Shown: positions 35,380 through 49,920 of the stretch, piece after piece | Layout of the letters: each line of letters begins with the position of its first letter | Numbering within the stretch: the stretch's first letter is position 1 | From: Podospora pseudoanserina | Lineage: Eukaryota > Ascomycota > Sordariomycetes > Sordariales > Podosporaceae | DNA: 64,000 bases | Direction of reading: 5' to 3' | Assembly: GCF_035222485.1 (NCBI RefSeq) | Contig: NC_085923.1 | Location: 806,001 to 870,000, forward strand | Position numbers and translations under genes: made by a program | Notes under the pieces: model-generated | The model's input: only the letters and a program-made list of their open reading frames with translations | The model's database searches: none | Told to the model about the DNA's origin: nothing

Positions 35380-37141
35380 GGGACTTTCTAGGTATATACC
35401 CTCTACAGTAAAGTAAGTTATTAAGCGTCTTAAAGAACTCGAGGACGAGGCTTAGTAGACCCGGGAGTAGATTTTCGTTATCTCGATTACGTTTAAGTCG
35501 ACTATTAAGTTCCCGGTACTAAAGCGCTATAGAGGAGAAAAGGCAAAGCTTAAAGGGTTCTTAATTTAGTTTAAGACCTATTTTCGTTAATACCTAAATT
35601 AATTTATTAACGAAAAGTTAAAAGTAATTTTCGCGGCTATTAGGTTTAAGGATAGGGCTTTTATATAGTTCGAGCCTATCTTCGACGATTATTATAAATA
35701 AAAATTAAAAGACTAAAAGAAGATTATTATAGAGTACTTCGAGAGTTACTATACCTTTAAGGCTAAGTTTAAGGAGGTATTTAGGGAATATAATAAAGTA
35801 AAGCGCGTATAGGAAAGGCTTTTAAGCCTACGCTAAACGCGTTTAACGGTAAACTACGCGGCTTAATTTAAAATCGATAGCTTACGTAGTACTATTAATA
35901 ATAAAAGATTAATATAGCTCTTTTACTATAGCCTTAAAGAAAAGGTAAAGAATAAATTATATAAAAAGTCGAGGCCCGATATTATCGATAAATATATCGC
36001 TATAGCTATATAGATCGACGATCGGCAGTTCGAACGTTATACGGAAAAGAGAAACTAAAGTAGGGGTATCTACGGTAATAACTATAAGGGATACTTTAAT
36101 AATAACCGTCCTAACGATAAGTATAAACAGAGATATCTTAATATTAATTACTTTAATACTATATACTCGGGACCAATAAACGTTAATACTATATAATAAT
36201 AAAGGCCGTAAGGTAAGGGCTAAGGTAGGGATAACCTTAAGTATTTTAACTACGGTAAGGCAAAACACTTTAAAAAGGACTATAGGGCACTTAAACGGCT
36301 CGGATAGAAAAAGGAAATCGCATTAACTACTACATTAAAGGGACCGAGGATTATAAAGGTAATAGCTATTGGGTACCAGTAAGGCGGAGCGGCAAGCTCC
36401 GAGGAAGGAGATCTTTAGATATAAGCATCGCAGGATTAATTAGTATAAATCGCTGTAGAAGTTACTACAGAAGTCGCTAAGTACGATAGTCTCGCGTAGG
36501 GACCTACTAGATAGACGATACTAAAGAGGCAGTATAGTAAGCACGGAATTACTATCTTATAGGATATATTATAGCCTATAAAGCTCTTATATAAAAGTTA
36601 GGAAAAGTACTGGAAAAGTAGGAAGGTCGTTAGTATCGGGATCGCGAAATTGCTAGGAAATACACTAACACCTACATAATATATACCCTATAAGGGAGAT
36701 ACGGCATAGCTTTATCCTATACACCCGGAGCACCGGAGAGTACTTTAGTTCCAGTATATTATATACGGATATATAGAGTACTATTAAAGTAAATCGTTAT
36801 ACGGCTATTAGCCGGTACGTAAAGTAGGCAAAAAGGGCAAGCTATAGCTAGTTAAAAGGACTATAGCCTAATAGAAAAAGGCCTAATAGAAGGACCTAAA
36901 CGATTATATTTTATAAAAGGTTTAGGACCCGGTTAAACTAAAGAATAGCCTTTAGGTTATATAAATCGTACTAAAATATACAAGGTACTACGTCGAATAC
37001 GTAAACGGTTAAAATATAAATAATAGTATACGCTCGTGGGAGGAAATAATACTAAGATAGTACCTAAGCCCAGATTACGCTATATACCTACGGAAGAAGG
37101 TTAAGCGATATTATTAAGCCAAGACGCCTAAAATTAAGTAG
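35380..37141 (+). pseudogene. gag and start of pol of element A
   Basis: Capsid-like text (KFPVLKRYRGEKAKLKGFLI, EVFREYNKVKRV) is parallel to element B gag at about 28200-28950. The zinc knuckle near 36240-36290 reads KYFNYGKAKHFKKDYRAL, again with Cys turned to Tyr. Protease-region sequence follows to the point where element C enters (37137-37141). Less mutated than the copy in B. No open frame longer than about 100 codons remains. Confidence 0.65.
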
Positions 37142-37559
37142 TGGTTTGGGGTGCGGCTATAGGCCTAAGGGTTTAAGTAAGGAAGTGGGGCTCTTAGAGG
37201 ATTCGGGGGTTTAGGGGTTATATATATAAGCGGTCTGCTTCGGACATTCTATTTTAGAAAGGATATCGACTTTTATTTCTTTATATTTTTGTGCCTTGCA
37301 CGCGTGTAGGCAATTCTGGCCCTCTGATTAGGCCGATTAGGTGCTTATTATATAGCCTGCGAGCCCATAAAGTCTTTTCTTTGTCCTACGTAAAGTGCGG
37401 CCTGCGAGCGAGCCACTACCACGCAGGTATATTTATTTAGAGACCCTATTAAGGATATATTTATAGTATTATAGTTGGTTTATATATTTTTTTACTATTT
37501 TAAATGGAGGTCGTGCCCGGGTTAAGTAAAGCTTAGGGTCCAAACTAAATTTAAAAGTC

Positions 37560-40500
37560 CTGGATACTAAAGGAAGTGCGAAGCTACGAATAATAATAAA
37601 TACTAATAACTTTATTAAACCCCGCGAGGTTCGATAAAAATAATTATTATCCGTTTAATTAAATATATATCTTTTATTATAAGTTAAATACCGAGTTTTT
37701 TACCTACGTATAGAGAGTTAAATATATAGTTTAAATAGGACCTAAAAGTAAACTAAGAGTATTAATCGAAATTAATTTATTAACGGATTTTATTTCGGCG
37801 GTAATTATTAAAGTTTTCTTTTATCTTTAGCTAAAAGGAATCCTCTTAACGTATTATTTAGCAGTAATAAGTAATTGAGGGGGTTTCCGGGTTAACTTAA
37901 TTTAGGATAACGGGGATTTAAAAGTAAAGAAAAAGGGATACTTTCCTTTTAATCTAAGTAAAAATAATTTATTTCTATTTATTAAAGTTATAAAGGATAA
38001 CTATTTTTTTATTTCTAATAATATATATAAGGAAGAAACTATATTATTAATATAAACGTAATAGTAATTATTAATTATCGATATATTCGATAATATTTTA
38101 CCTATCGTTTTAGCTAGCCTTCCCGGTAATAATTAAGCGTATTAAACTCCTACGGTTCGTTCCGTAATAAAAACGGTTAGCCTAGTAGCTAAATCCCTAA
38201 AATTATTATTATTTATCCTCTCCTTAATTACAAACTATATTTATTATAAACCCTTATAAGTATTTAAAAGACTAGTTAATAATAAAGTACCTATCCCTAA
38301 GTAAGTAACGGAAGAGTTAAAAGAAAGGGATAAAGTAATTAGAGGACTAGATAAGGGAACTAGGCGTTCTTTATTTAATTTTATTTTAGGAAAGTTAAGT
38401 TTACTATTATTAAATTATTATTTAACGTTTAATATTATTTCTTATAAAAATAAAGAAAAGGGGAATATTAAAAGTAAGGGAGGAAAGAATATTAATAATT
38501 AAAGGGAGGGAAAAAAAAGACGTTAAAAAGAAAAGTCTTTATTTTAGCTTAGAAAAGTAGAAATTATAATAAGAACTTTAACTCTAGATAAAATCTTTAG
38601 AAAAGAACGACTATTACCGCCGACCTTTATAATAGGTCTATATTTAATACTATTAATATTACCGTCGCTATCGCTATTAAAAATATTATTACTATTTAAT
38701 TAAACGATTAATATAATAACCCTATTTAAACCCGATATTATATTTATATAATTAAGGATATTTAATTAGTCTTTTATTTAATTAAATTAACGTAGCTTTT
38801 TCGCTATATAGTTATATAAACGTCGCCTACTTCTACCCTTACCCCCTTTTAAAAAGAAAAATAATATTAAGACTAGCTTAATTACTATTTTTAAATAAGT
38901 TTAGTTAATGCCTATAGAGACTATTATTACTATAATAATATATAAAAAGGTAAATAAAAAAGTAAAATTAGTTAATAACGTTAGGTTAAATAATAGTATT
39001 TTTAAAGGAGACCCGAACTAAAAAGTAAGGAAATAAGCGGTAATTAAAAAATCCCTATAATACGGTTTAAAATTCGATAATATCGTAGTTCCTAAGTTTT
39101 TTTAAAGTAATTAAAGGGTTACGCCTTACTTTAGAACGGTTAACCGATTTAATTAAGTAAACTACTAATATTTTAATAAATTAAAAAGTTAAAATATATA
39201 TAGTAATCTTATTCGTAAAAGAAGCTACTTTAGCTTAGGATTTTATTAAATATAGACGGATCTTTAAAGAAGTCTTCCTTACTTAATATATTAAGATTAT
39301 CCCTTATAATATATAATAAAGTAAGTCTATTTTAATTTTAAAACTATTTATAAAGAAAATTATCGAACTCTTTAGGAAACGGGTTAAAAGAAATATTATT
39401 AAAGAAACGTATAGTCCTTACCGTAATAATTAATTCCTAATAAAGAAAAAGAATAATAATCTTTATTTAATTAACGATACTTAAAGATATAATAAAGTTA
39501 TATAATAAAATACCTTTATTCCTTTAAGTATTAAAGAGTTTAACGAGGACTTTAAAAGGTACTTTATTACCTCTTTACTCGACTTCTTTTCTAAATACGA
39601 TTAAGTTAAATTAGCTTTAACGAGCTAGGATTTTACTATATTCGCGATACTTATCGGCCTATTTAGGATATATATTTTACCTTAAGGAGCTACTAACTCG
39701 GTAGCCTAATTCTAAAGAGCCGTAATTAAAGTCTTTTAAGATTTTATCCTATAGGTATATCGGCTATATTTAAATAATATAATAATGAAATAGCTAAAGT
39801 AAGATTATAATAATAAAGAAAAGAGGTTAGGAGTTAAAAAGTAAGTCCTAGAGTATTTAAAGAATATCGATATAATTTTATTTAACTATAAACTTATAAA
39901 AACTATAATTATAGCCGTAAAATCCCTTTAATATAAACGAGAAATTATTATTTTTAATTATTCCTATATACCGGACGGACGCCTTCTTAATTAAATAAAG
40001 ATAACGAAAATAAAGAAATAACGAATTTATTATAATTTTAAAGATATTTATATCTTTTTAAGGATTACCGGCTATTATTAATTATAGGTACCTTTCTTTA
40101 ATTTAATTATAGTTCCGCTATATTTTTTAATAAAAAAGGATACGAGATAGGAATAGACGGAAGTTTAATAAGGTATAATAGAGTAGCTTATTTTTTTAAT
40201 TATAAAAGTATTGTATTTAGCTTTTTTAACGTTTAATAATAACCGTTTCGGTAGAATTTTTATTATTTTTAATATAAATTTAACGGGGTAAGAAGCGGTA
40301 ATTAAATAAGTAGGACCTAATGGAAAACGGTACCCTTATCGATTTAAAAGTAATATTTAGAGTCCGGCTAAATAAAAATATAATACTATTAAAAGAAAGT
40401 TAAAAGGACTATTATATACTTTAAGGAAATTGAAAAGGTATTTTTTCGGAATATATTTTACGGTAGAAACGGATATTTAAATAGTAATCTACTAAGTTTA

Positions 40501-42200
40501 GAGGGCGGCTAGCGACGTTCCTAACGCTTTAATAATAAAATAGTTAGGATAGATTAGACTTTTTAACTTTACTATTATTTATATTTTTAAAAGTAAAAAC
40601 CTTATAATAAACGTACTATCGAGAAAACTATTTAACCTCTTTAATCTAAGGGAGAAAGAGTTAGAACTAAATATTAATAATAAGGTTAACGTAAGGATTT
40701 AGAAAAACGATATTTAAAAAATAAGTATTTAATAGGTAAATATTAAAAAGAAAAAAAAGGAAATTATTAGGTAAGGCCCTTATTTAAATAGACTATAGTC
40801 TCCTTACTCCTATACTATCGCCGAATTTCTCGCGATTAATACGGAGCTAAAGGCTAGGACGAGGTTTAACATTTAAACTATTAAAAATAATACTTTAAAA
40901 ATAATTTTTAAAAATAAAGTTTTATTCTTTAAATTAAATAAAAAAGGTTTTCCCCCTAGAAAAATTATTAACTTTTTAATCGAATAAAAAAGAGTTTTTA
41001 ATATATATTATAACGAGATAGGTTATAAAAAATAAAAAGCTATTTATACCTAAATAGTAAAAAACTATTATTAAAAAGGTATATACGTTAACGTCGAAGC
41101 TTAAATTAAAATATATAAATAATATTAATAATAAAGCCCGAAGTATTAAGAGGATTAATATTTATATATTAAACCTTTAATTACCCCGTTTACGAAATAA
41201 CATTTAAATGTTTAATTTTTACTAACGGCTTTCGGAGAAAAAGCTTACTTTTTAAAAGTAAGGGATAATTTAACTAAATATCTAAAAGTAAAAGTCTTAA
41301 ACTTAAGTAAAGCTTTTAAAGTTAAGAACTTTATTCTATATAATATTATCCTTAGGTAGGGTTACCCTTTAATCGTAATAGTAGACGGCGGATCGGAATT
41401 TAAGAAGGAAGCCGCAAAGATTTTAAAAAGATTAAAAGTTCTCCGGATAATAATCTTACTTTATAATATAAAAGTAAATAAAATAATAGAGTTTAATTAT
41501 ATCCCGATTATATTAATATTAATAAAAATAATAAATAGGATAGAGAAAAATTAAAAGTAATAGCTCCTTTATATATTATTTATTAATAGGATTACGATAT
41601 AAGGTATTTATAAATATAATACTTTTTATTTAATATATAGGTTTAACCTTATTACGTTAATCGAAAAGGACGTACCGTTATAAAAAGTCGTTTAATAGGA
41701 AAAAATTAGCTCTAATAGATTAAGGAGAGATTAAAAAGAAAAAATAGTTATAAATTTAATAAAGGTAAAGGTAAGACTATTAAAATTATAGGAAATAAAT
41801 TTAACTTTAATAGCTAAGAGGGTTAATATAGTAAGATAGAAAGTTATAACGAGAAAGAATAGGAAAGGAATTCGTAATATTAAGTTTAAAAATAATATAA
41901 TTAGAAGGAAGGATTTAATATTAATATATAAAATAAATATAAAATTAAATATAAGTATAGTAAGGAAACTATAATACCGCTAAAACGGCCCTTTTAAAGT
42001 AAAAAAAGTTAAATTAGATAATATTTATTACTTCTTAAAAACGTTAAATAAAATACTATTACGAACTTTTTATATATTAAATAAAGTAAAAAAGTTTTTT
42101 AAGTTAAAAAACATATATATAAATAAAAAGGATATAGATATATAATTAAGACTAAAGAAAATTAAATAGGTATTTAAAAATAAAGTAAAGGAAGGTATAA
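37560..42200 (+). pseudogene. gag-pol remains of element C
   Basis: The reverse transcriptase region starts near 39410 (SPYRNN then FLIKKKNNNLYLINDT, matching the LINDAQRxN block of one fungal gypsy clade). It continues with FNELGFYYIRDTYRPI-type text, and the catalytic box VYRLYLNNI near 39760 has its two Asp replaced by Asn through G-to-A. The integrase core near 41370-41500 reads VIVDGGSEFKKEAAKILKRL. RT precedes integrase, so the order is gypsy. An N-terminal gag-like part at 37.6-39.1 kb cannot be resolved into domains. Confidence 0.65.
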
Positions 42201-42539
42201 ATATAATAAAAAATAAAAATAAAGAAAAAAAGATAGTAAAAGAAATATTAAGGAGGATAATAATTAGGGAGAAAACTAAAATAAAACGGAAAAATATTAA
42301 AATATAAAGGAGATTTAAGAAGGGTAAAAGTATAAAGATAGTTTTAAAGAAGGGTAGACTAAAGGACTTTTTAAGTAATTAAAGGGAAACGATAATAAAG
42401 AAATTATAATTATTATTCTTTAAGAGGGTACTAAAGTTTATATTATAAAAATAAAGTTATTAAAGCTATCTATTTTTAAAGGGAAGAAAAATATTAAAGG
42501 AAGTAACTATTTAAAATAAAAATTATTATATTATATTTT

Positions 42540-45500
42540 TTTAATTTTTATTTTTTTTTCTTATTATTTTTTTTTCCTATCTCCTCTTTTCTTTATATTC
42601 TTCCCTCTAATTAAAGGTAAAGGAAGATTATTCCTTTTATTTTTTTTTATTTTTTTATTTAATTATTATTTCTTAAGCGCTTTATACTTAGCCCGCTATT
42701 TTTTTTATTCCTAATCCTAATTAACTTTCTTATTATTAAAAATTAAGTTTATAGTACTATAATTTAATTTTAATAATCTATTACTATTAAAATCCTCGAA
42801 GTAATAACTATCTTTATTAATATTAAACTATAAATAATAAATACCTTTATATTAGTAATTCCTATATTTCTAATCGAAGTTTTTTCTTTTTACGTAATTA
42901 AAGTATAACTATATTATTTTAATTTTAGTTTTATCGGGAAACGTTATAAAAAACCGATAATAGCTTTAATCGTATTTATCATATAGATTATTATAACTAA
43001 ATTTTATATATTAATATTAATTAAAGCCTAATTAAAAAGGTAATACTTATAATAATCTAATAGCCTAGATAAATAAACCTTTAAAGCGATAAACCCGCTT
43101 AACGATTTCGAAGAGCTAACGCCCGAAGAACTATCCGTTAAACTATTCGATAAAAATCCGTTTAATTAAACTATTCGATAATATTTTAAAAATATAATTA
43201 ATAATAATCCTATTTATATTAATATCTTTAAAAAATATTTATTATTTTTTTTTACCCCCCTTTTTCGTTAAATTAGGGAGGAACTATTTAAAATAGAGAG
43301 GAACTGCTATATAGTTAGGATCTAAAGGAGAAATTTTAAGGTACTAAAAAGTAGTTTAATAGGGGAGAGAGATATTATAATAAGAATTAGCTCCTTTAAG
43401 TATAATAAAGTTATAAACGTAAATAGGATATCGGACCTAAACGTATTTTTTATAAATAACATTTTAATTATTAAAAGCGCGGGTAAAATTAATAGGACGA
43501 TAAGTAAGGATAATAAATAAAGGTTTTTAAATAAAGTTAATAGTAACTTCGGATTAATTATATATTATAAGGTTAAGGACTCCCTTAACTTAATTAAAAA
43601 GTTTTTTAATAAAAGAGGTTATAGATATTTAAGTAGTAAGATCGTCGATTATTTAATTAAACGGAGTAGTAGGTTCCCTAAAAGAAAAGACTATTATAAA
43701 GAAGTAGTTAATAAATATTAAAAAAAAATAAAGAATAAGTAAAAGTAAAGAGAATTAATACAGGTATTTATAATTAGAAAATAAAACTATATAACCGGTC
43801 CTATAAGCTTTAATAAAAAAAAGATTTAATAAAATACTTTTTCCTTTTTAAACGGCTTACGTAAATATTTAATAATCGTACTTTATAAGCTAAATAAATA
43901 ATAAAAAATAAAGATTTATTATTTACGTAGCTTAAAGTAAAAAAAGGAATATTAATTTTTCTTCCCTTTTACTTCCCTTTCGATAACCTTTTAATTATAG
44001 ATTATACTATACGTTACTTTCTTTTAATTTTTTATAAAATAATATTATTAACATTTTTTCTAAAATTTATTTATAATATATCGTAAAAAGAATTTACCGC
44101 TAATAAAGAATTTAGCCCTCTTAATAATCTCGTTAAAAAGATTATACGGAAAGCGCGCTTTTAAAGTATTAATAAAGTTTACGGCTTTAATTTCTTACGC
44201 GGTATTTTCCTTCTGTAAAGCGATAATATTCTTTAGCCTATTTACTTTAGCTTTAATTTAATTGCCGACCTAGGAGATTATATTATAGAAAAACGGTTTA
44301 ATTAAATTAATATTATTTTCGTAAAGTAATTTTCGATTAATATTATTAAATATTTCTTTCTTAATTTAAAAATAACGATACTCCTTAATCGGACTTATAT
44401 TTATAGTATTTATATAGCTTCCTTTACTTATATAATATATAACCTTTAAAGTTAATTAAAAACTAAATAGTAACTTATTAGTTCGGTTCTTACTTACGCT
44501 TTTCGGTATTTTCTTTAGGAAATCCTTAAACGTTATATATAGATCCTTAAAAAACCTTTAAACCCTATTATAATAAAGTCGTTAATACGCTTTTTCCTAC
44601 TTAACGATAACTATAACGCCTTTAACCGACGATATTAAGTCCTCTCTATTTATATTAATACCGGAAACTACTAAGTAATAAGTATTTATAACGTTATTAT
44701 TAATATTTTAATTTATATAAATTCGTTAAAAGATTAAAAAAGGTATTAAGCGGACGTTATTTTTTATTTAATATTTTATATTTATTATACTTTTTAATAT
44801 AACCTTAATATAAAAGTAAGGAAGCCTATCTATAGTAAATAGAGTAGAGTATAAAAATATAGTTTTTAGGTTTTAAAATATTACTATATGTATTTTTAGA
44901 AAAGTACTTTGTATAGTAAAGAGAAGGATTTAATAGTAATAAAGGCTTAGAAAGGGGATCGTTATTATAAAAACTATATAGCTATAGGCGTTATAAGGAA
45001 AAAAATAATAAGGTTATAAATAGCCTATATAAAGAGATTTTTAAGGTATAAGCCTAATTAAAGAGTACGTAATAAAAAATAAAGGAGGAGGGGCTTAAAG
45101 AACTTAATAAATATAAAAGGATTTAACCTACTAAATACCTTTTTATTATTATTTAAATCTTTATTATTTCCCTGGTTTACTTCCTTTTTTAGTTTTCCGT
45201 TAGCTCTAATTACTATTATTAAAGGAAATAAATATATCGTAGGTTTTCCCTTTAATTATAAAGAGTTTAGACTATATAATGTATTAAACGATTTTTAATA
45301 ATTAAGTAGGGTAATAACTCCTTTTAGGCTCTATACTTCTATAACGATAAACTCGCTATTTTTTTTTAGGCTAGTAATTACCCGGCCCTTTACTTATAAT
45401 TATTTAAGGTCGCTAATAATATACTTTTCGCCTAATTATATACTTTATTTTATAGGATAAAAATAGGCTCTTAAAGTTCTTTAAAAATAAAAAGAGGAGA

Positions 45501-45736
45501 TCGTTAAGTCGCCGGTTATAATAGCTCGATAAGGACGGAGGTATACTTTAAGATCCGAGAAATAAAGGTGCTCCTCTCTCTAATTAAAGGAGAATAGATA
45601 AAGGAGTAGTAAGATTATATTATTTTCTCTTTTTTTTACTAAATAATATATTTTTTTTCGCTTAGAAGGGATATTTTTTTTTTCTTATATACGTATTTAC
45701 CTACTAGTTTATAGTAGTCAAATGTAAAGGGAGGTT
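42540..45736. other. 3.2 kb of element C after pol with no recognisable domain
   Basis: Between the end of pol and the 3' LTR lies unusually long TA-rich sequence with no resolvable domain on either strand. It could be a long untranslated region, an additional captured frame destroyed by RIP, or a further unrecognised insertion. Confidence 0.35.
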
Positions 45737-46097
45737 TGGTTTGGGGTGCGGCCACAGGCCTAAGGGTTTAAGTAAGGAAGTAGGGCTCTTAGAGGATTCG
45801 GGGGTTCAGGGGTTATATATATAAGCGGTCTGCTTCAGACATTTTATTTTAAAGAGGACATCGACTTTTATTTCTTTATATTTTTGTGCCTTGCACGCGT
45901 GCAGGCAATTCTAGCCCTCTAATTAGGCCGATCAGGTGCTTATTATGTGGCCTGCGAGCCCATAGAGTCTTTTCTTTATCCTACGTGGAGTGCGGCCTGC
46001 GAGCGAGCCACTGCCACGCAGGTGTGTTCATTCAGAGACCCTGTTGAGGGTATATTTGTGGTGTTGTGGTTGATTTGTGTGTTTTCTCACCATTTTA
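45737..46097 (+). repeat. 3' LTR of element C
   Basis: 361 bp, same length as the 5' LTR (37142-37502). It is visibly richer in G/C than the 5' LTR (for example gtggcctgcgagccc where the 5' copy has atagcctgcgagccc). Confidence 0.87.
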
Positions 46098-49000
46098 GTA
46101 AAAGAACCGCTATCGAGCGTAAATGCGAAAAAATGCCAGAGACGGAAGATAGGAGGAAGCTAGGCGGGTATAGCTAAAAGATTTTATATTATTAAATAAC
46201 CTAAAATAGAAGGACGCTCTTAAACGATATAACCGCTTAAGAAACGACTTACGGCCCTTCGCGGGAGCCGTTAACCTCTAACGGACCACGAACGGTATCT
46301 TCGAAAGTATCGGCGTAAGGCAAAGGTATAGGATAACGACCCGGCGCTCGTTAGTAAGGTCGCTACTATATAAAAAAGAGGTAAGAAAAACAAATGCCTT
46401 TAAGTTACTATACAATAGAAGGATCTCCAGGTAATAGTATTAGTAGACGGTAGTACGGAAATAAACTTAATTTCGCTATAGTTTATATATTAGGCCTATA
46501 TACTATAGAAGAAAAAGAAGGAATAAATTATTATATAAAGATTATTTTCTACGTAAAAGGTCTATAGGGAAATACTATCTTTAAATATTATAATTAAAAG
46601 AAAAATAATATTAATTATATTCGATATTATAAATATAAGACCCTCGAAGGATATAATCCTAAGGCAACTATAGTATAAAGACTATAACCTAAATATCGAT
46701 TAGAAAAATAGTAGTTACCTATAACCAAAAAAGCTTTAGAAATATCTAACTAACGATAGGAAATTAGAAGCACGTACGGAGTAGAATATAGGATAATACC
46801 CTCTATAGTACTACCGTGAAAAGTATAGGAAATAATAGTATATTTTATTAATATAAGCGGTAAAATCGAAGAAGTAAAGTTAATAATATTAATAAAGATA
46901 TCGGAGATTAATAAATATATTTACTATAATAACGTAGAAAAGGGTAAGAAAAAAATAGTACCGGTAAAATATCGAGGATATTTAACCTTTACGGCTAAAT
47001 ATTTAGAGGGGCTTTTAAAGCGAGGACTATAGAACTACGAAATTAAGTTAAAAGAAGGAGCTAAACTATAGCTATTTAAGGTTTACTATATTAATAATAA
47101 ATAAAGTAAGGAATTACGGAAGTATTTAAATAAGAATTTAAAAAAAGGATATATTAAGGAATTTATATCGCTAATAGGATACCCTATATTCTTCGTACTG
47201 AAAAAAAACGGTAGCTTACGACTATATATAGATTACCGCTAGTTAAATAACGAAACGGTAAAAAATAGTTACCCGTTACTATTAATATCTAGGTTACGGA
47301 GTTAATTAATAAAGGTATAATACTTTATATACTTAAATATATCTATCGGGTATATTTATATTAAAATTAAAAAAAAACGAATAAAAAATAGCGTTTTATA
47401 TACCTTACGGTTATTTCGAATATTTTATAATACTATTTAGATTAACTAATATACCTATAACGTTTTAATTTCTTATTAACTATACGATATAGAAATACCT
47501 TAATAAAATAATAATATATTATTTTAATAACGTTTTTATCTATTTACGTACTTTAGAAAAGTATAAGCGGTATATACGAAAGATACTTAATATACTATAC
47601 GGAGCCGGACTTTTAATTAATAAGGAAAAGAACGAGTTTTACGTATAGAAAATAATATATTTAAGATATTTAATATCGTTAAGTACGGTTCGTATAGAAC
47701 CGGGGAAAATTATAGTAATTAAGGACTAGCTTATGCTATAATTATAAATATATATTAAGAAATTTTTAAAGTTTATAAATTTTTATTAGATATTTATCCG
47801 GGGCTATATAGGTATTATAAGGTTATTTAATTATTTAACTAAGAAGGACGTAGAGTTCCGGTAGGGGTAAGAAGAAAAGTAGGCTTTTTAAAAGTCAAAA
47901 AAAGCTATTTTAAAGGACTTAATATTTAAATTATTAAACCTTAGTCGACCGTTCGAGGTTAAGGTAAATATATTAAATTATATAATCGGTAAATAATTAA
48001 GGTAGCGAAATAATAACGGTAAGCTATATTCGGTAACCTTTTTTTCGAAAAAACTTAAAGAAATATATTAAAATTACTTAATTTACGATAAAAAGTTACT
48101 TGCTATTATCGAAGCGTTTAAAGAGTAAAGGCTATACCTTAACGGTATTAAATATAAAATATAAATCTATACGAATTATAAAAACCTATAGTACTTTACT
48201 ATTACGAAGGTCCTTAATATATAGTAAATATAATAATTAAAGTTTCTTTCGGAATTTAATTTCTAAATTAATTAAAAAAAGGGATCGGAAAACGCTAAGG
48301 TAAATATATTTAACCGGCGAACCGATTATTATAAGGATATATTTAAAAAGTTATTACTATTACTTAAAGAAATACTAAATAATATTTTTAAGTATTTACT
48401 ATAGCCGTAAATAAAATATTATATAATATATCGTAAAATAATTATTTTTAATAAATATTAAAGGAAGTTAAATAATAATATTATAAAGTAATACTAATAG
48501 GAAAACCTAAAGTTATAAAATATTTAAAAAATTAATTAGGGAAAACTATAGTATAGGAATCAAGCGTATATAAGGCTAGGTAATAGGACGGTATTAATAA
48601 TAAAAATTTATATATTAAAGTTCGGAAGATATATAAATATTATTAAGACTATAGAAAAGATTAAATAATACTTTAATTAATTAAAAATTAAAAATAACGT
48701 TAAAGAAGCTATTTAGTTATACTATATGTATAAAAAAATAAAGGTTACGAGGTATAAGCTTTATAGATTTCTAGAGTTATTACCGGTAGTAAAACGGCTA
48801 TAGAGTTTAATTATAATAGACTTTATTATTAAATTATTAAAGTTTAAGGATATAGTAACCGGCGTTAAATATAATAATATATTAATAATAATCGATAAGC
48901 TTATTAAATAAATATACTTCCTACCTTATAAGGAGACCTAATCGGTAAAATAATTAATAAATATAATACTATAGTATATTATATTAATATATATATAATT

Positions 49001-49840
49001 AAAAGAGTTTATTACGGATCGTAATATTAAATTTATATCGAAATTTTAAAGAGTATTAATAATAAAGTTAAAAGTAATAAATAAAGCGTTTTCGGCTTAT
49101 TACTTTTAAATAAACGGTTAAACGGAACGGCTTAATTAAATTATAAAATAGTATTTATAAAATTATATTAATTTCGAATAGGATAATTAGGTTAAACTAT
49201 TACCTATAGTATAATTAATATATAATATATTACTAACTAAAACGATTAAAGCTATACCGTTCTTCGCGAATTTTAATTATAAGGTAAACCTACGGTAAGG
49301 ACCTACGGTTAAAGTACCTAAAGCTAAGGTTAAAGTAAATAAAATATATATATTTTACGATAAACTTAAGTAAAAACTAAAGTTTATAAAAGAAAAAATA
49401 TAGAAATACTATAATATTAAAAGGCTTAAAGGACCTCGCTTTAAAGGAAAGGATATAATATTCCTTTCTATACGTAATTTACATATTAAAAAACCTAATA
49501 AAAAGCTAAACTATAGGAAAGTAAAACTATTTAAGGTTAAAAGAAAAATATCGGAGACGGTATTCGAATTAAAGCTACCTAATATAATATATTTACAGTT
49601 ATATACCTTTTATATCTCACTTTTAAAACCCATATTATACGTAAATAAAATTAATATATAAATAATAGCGAAAGACGAAGAGGAGGAGTATAATATAAAA
49701 GAGATACTAAATTTATAGTTTAATAGAGGTTAATTAAAGTATTTAGTTAATTAATTAAGATAACCGGCTATAAATAACTTATAGGAGCTATAGGTATACT
49801 TTAATTGCCTAAATAAATAAAAAAAATTCTACTAACGATA
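46098..49840 (+). pseudogene. pol remains of element A (RT, RNase H, integrase, chromodomain-like end)
   Basis: Continues the frame region broken at 37141. The RT block near 47160-47290 (GYPIFFVLKKNGSLRLYIDY) and its catalytic box YFNNVFIY near 47520 (Asp-Asp to Asn-Asn) are followed by RNase H, the integrase zinc region (about 48600-48730), the integrase core (about 48800-49250), and a C-terminal segment at 49.70-49.83 kb similar to the chromodomain-like end of B. TAG, TAA and TA bias are everywhere. Confidence 0.7.
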
Positions 49841-49920
49841 TCCGGACCGATTAAAACCTAAATAAGTAAAAAGACCTAGCCCTAAGCTATAGTTAAATAG
49901 CTATAATATAGAGCTAAAAG

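Larger units (their letters stand above)
37142..46097 (+). mobile_element. Ty3/gypsy LTR retrotransposon C (8956 bp) inserted in pol of A
   Basis: LTRs 37142-37502 and 45737-46097 are both 361 bp, starting TGGTTTGGGG and ending ATTTTA. The bases gtag (37138-37141) and gtaa (46098-46101) flank it as a 4-bp duplication with one G-to-A. The purine tract aaagggaggt abuts the 3' LTR. Element B, uninterrupted here, reads aattaagtaaaagaa across the same place, which confirms the insertion point. Its LTRs and pol are unrelated to A/B at the sequence level. The LTRs differ mainly by C/T and G/A changes, with the 5' LTR and interior more mutated. Confidence 0.87.

Noticed and set aside
35957-36268. Minus-strand 103-codon frame in element A
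   Set aside because: Shadow of RIP-mutated gag. Its hydrophobic look comes from the reverse complement of TA-rich codons.
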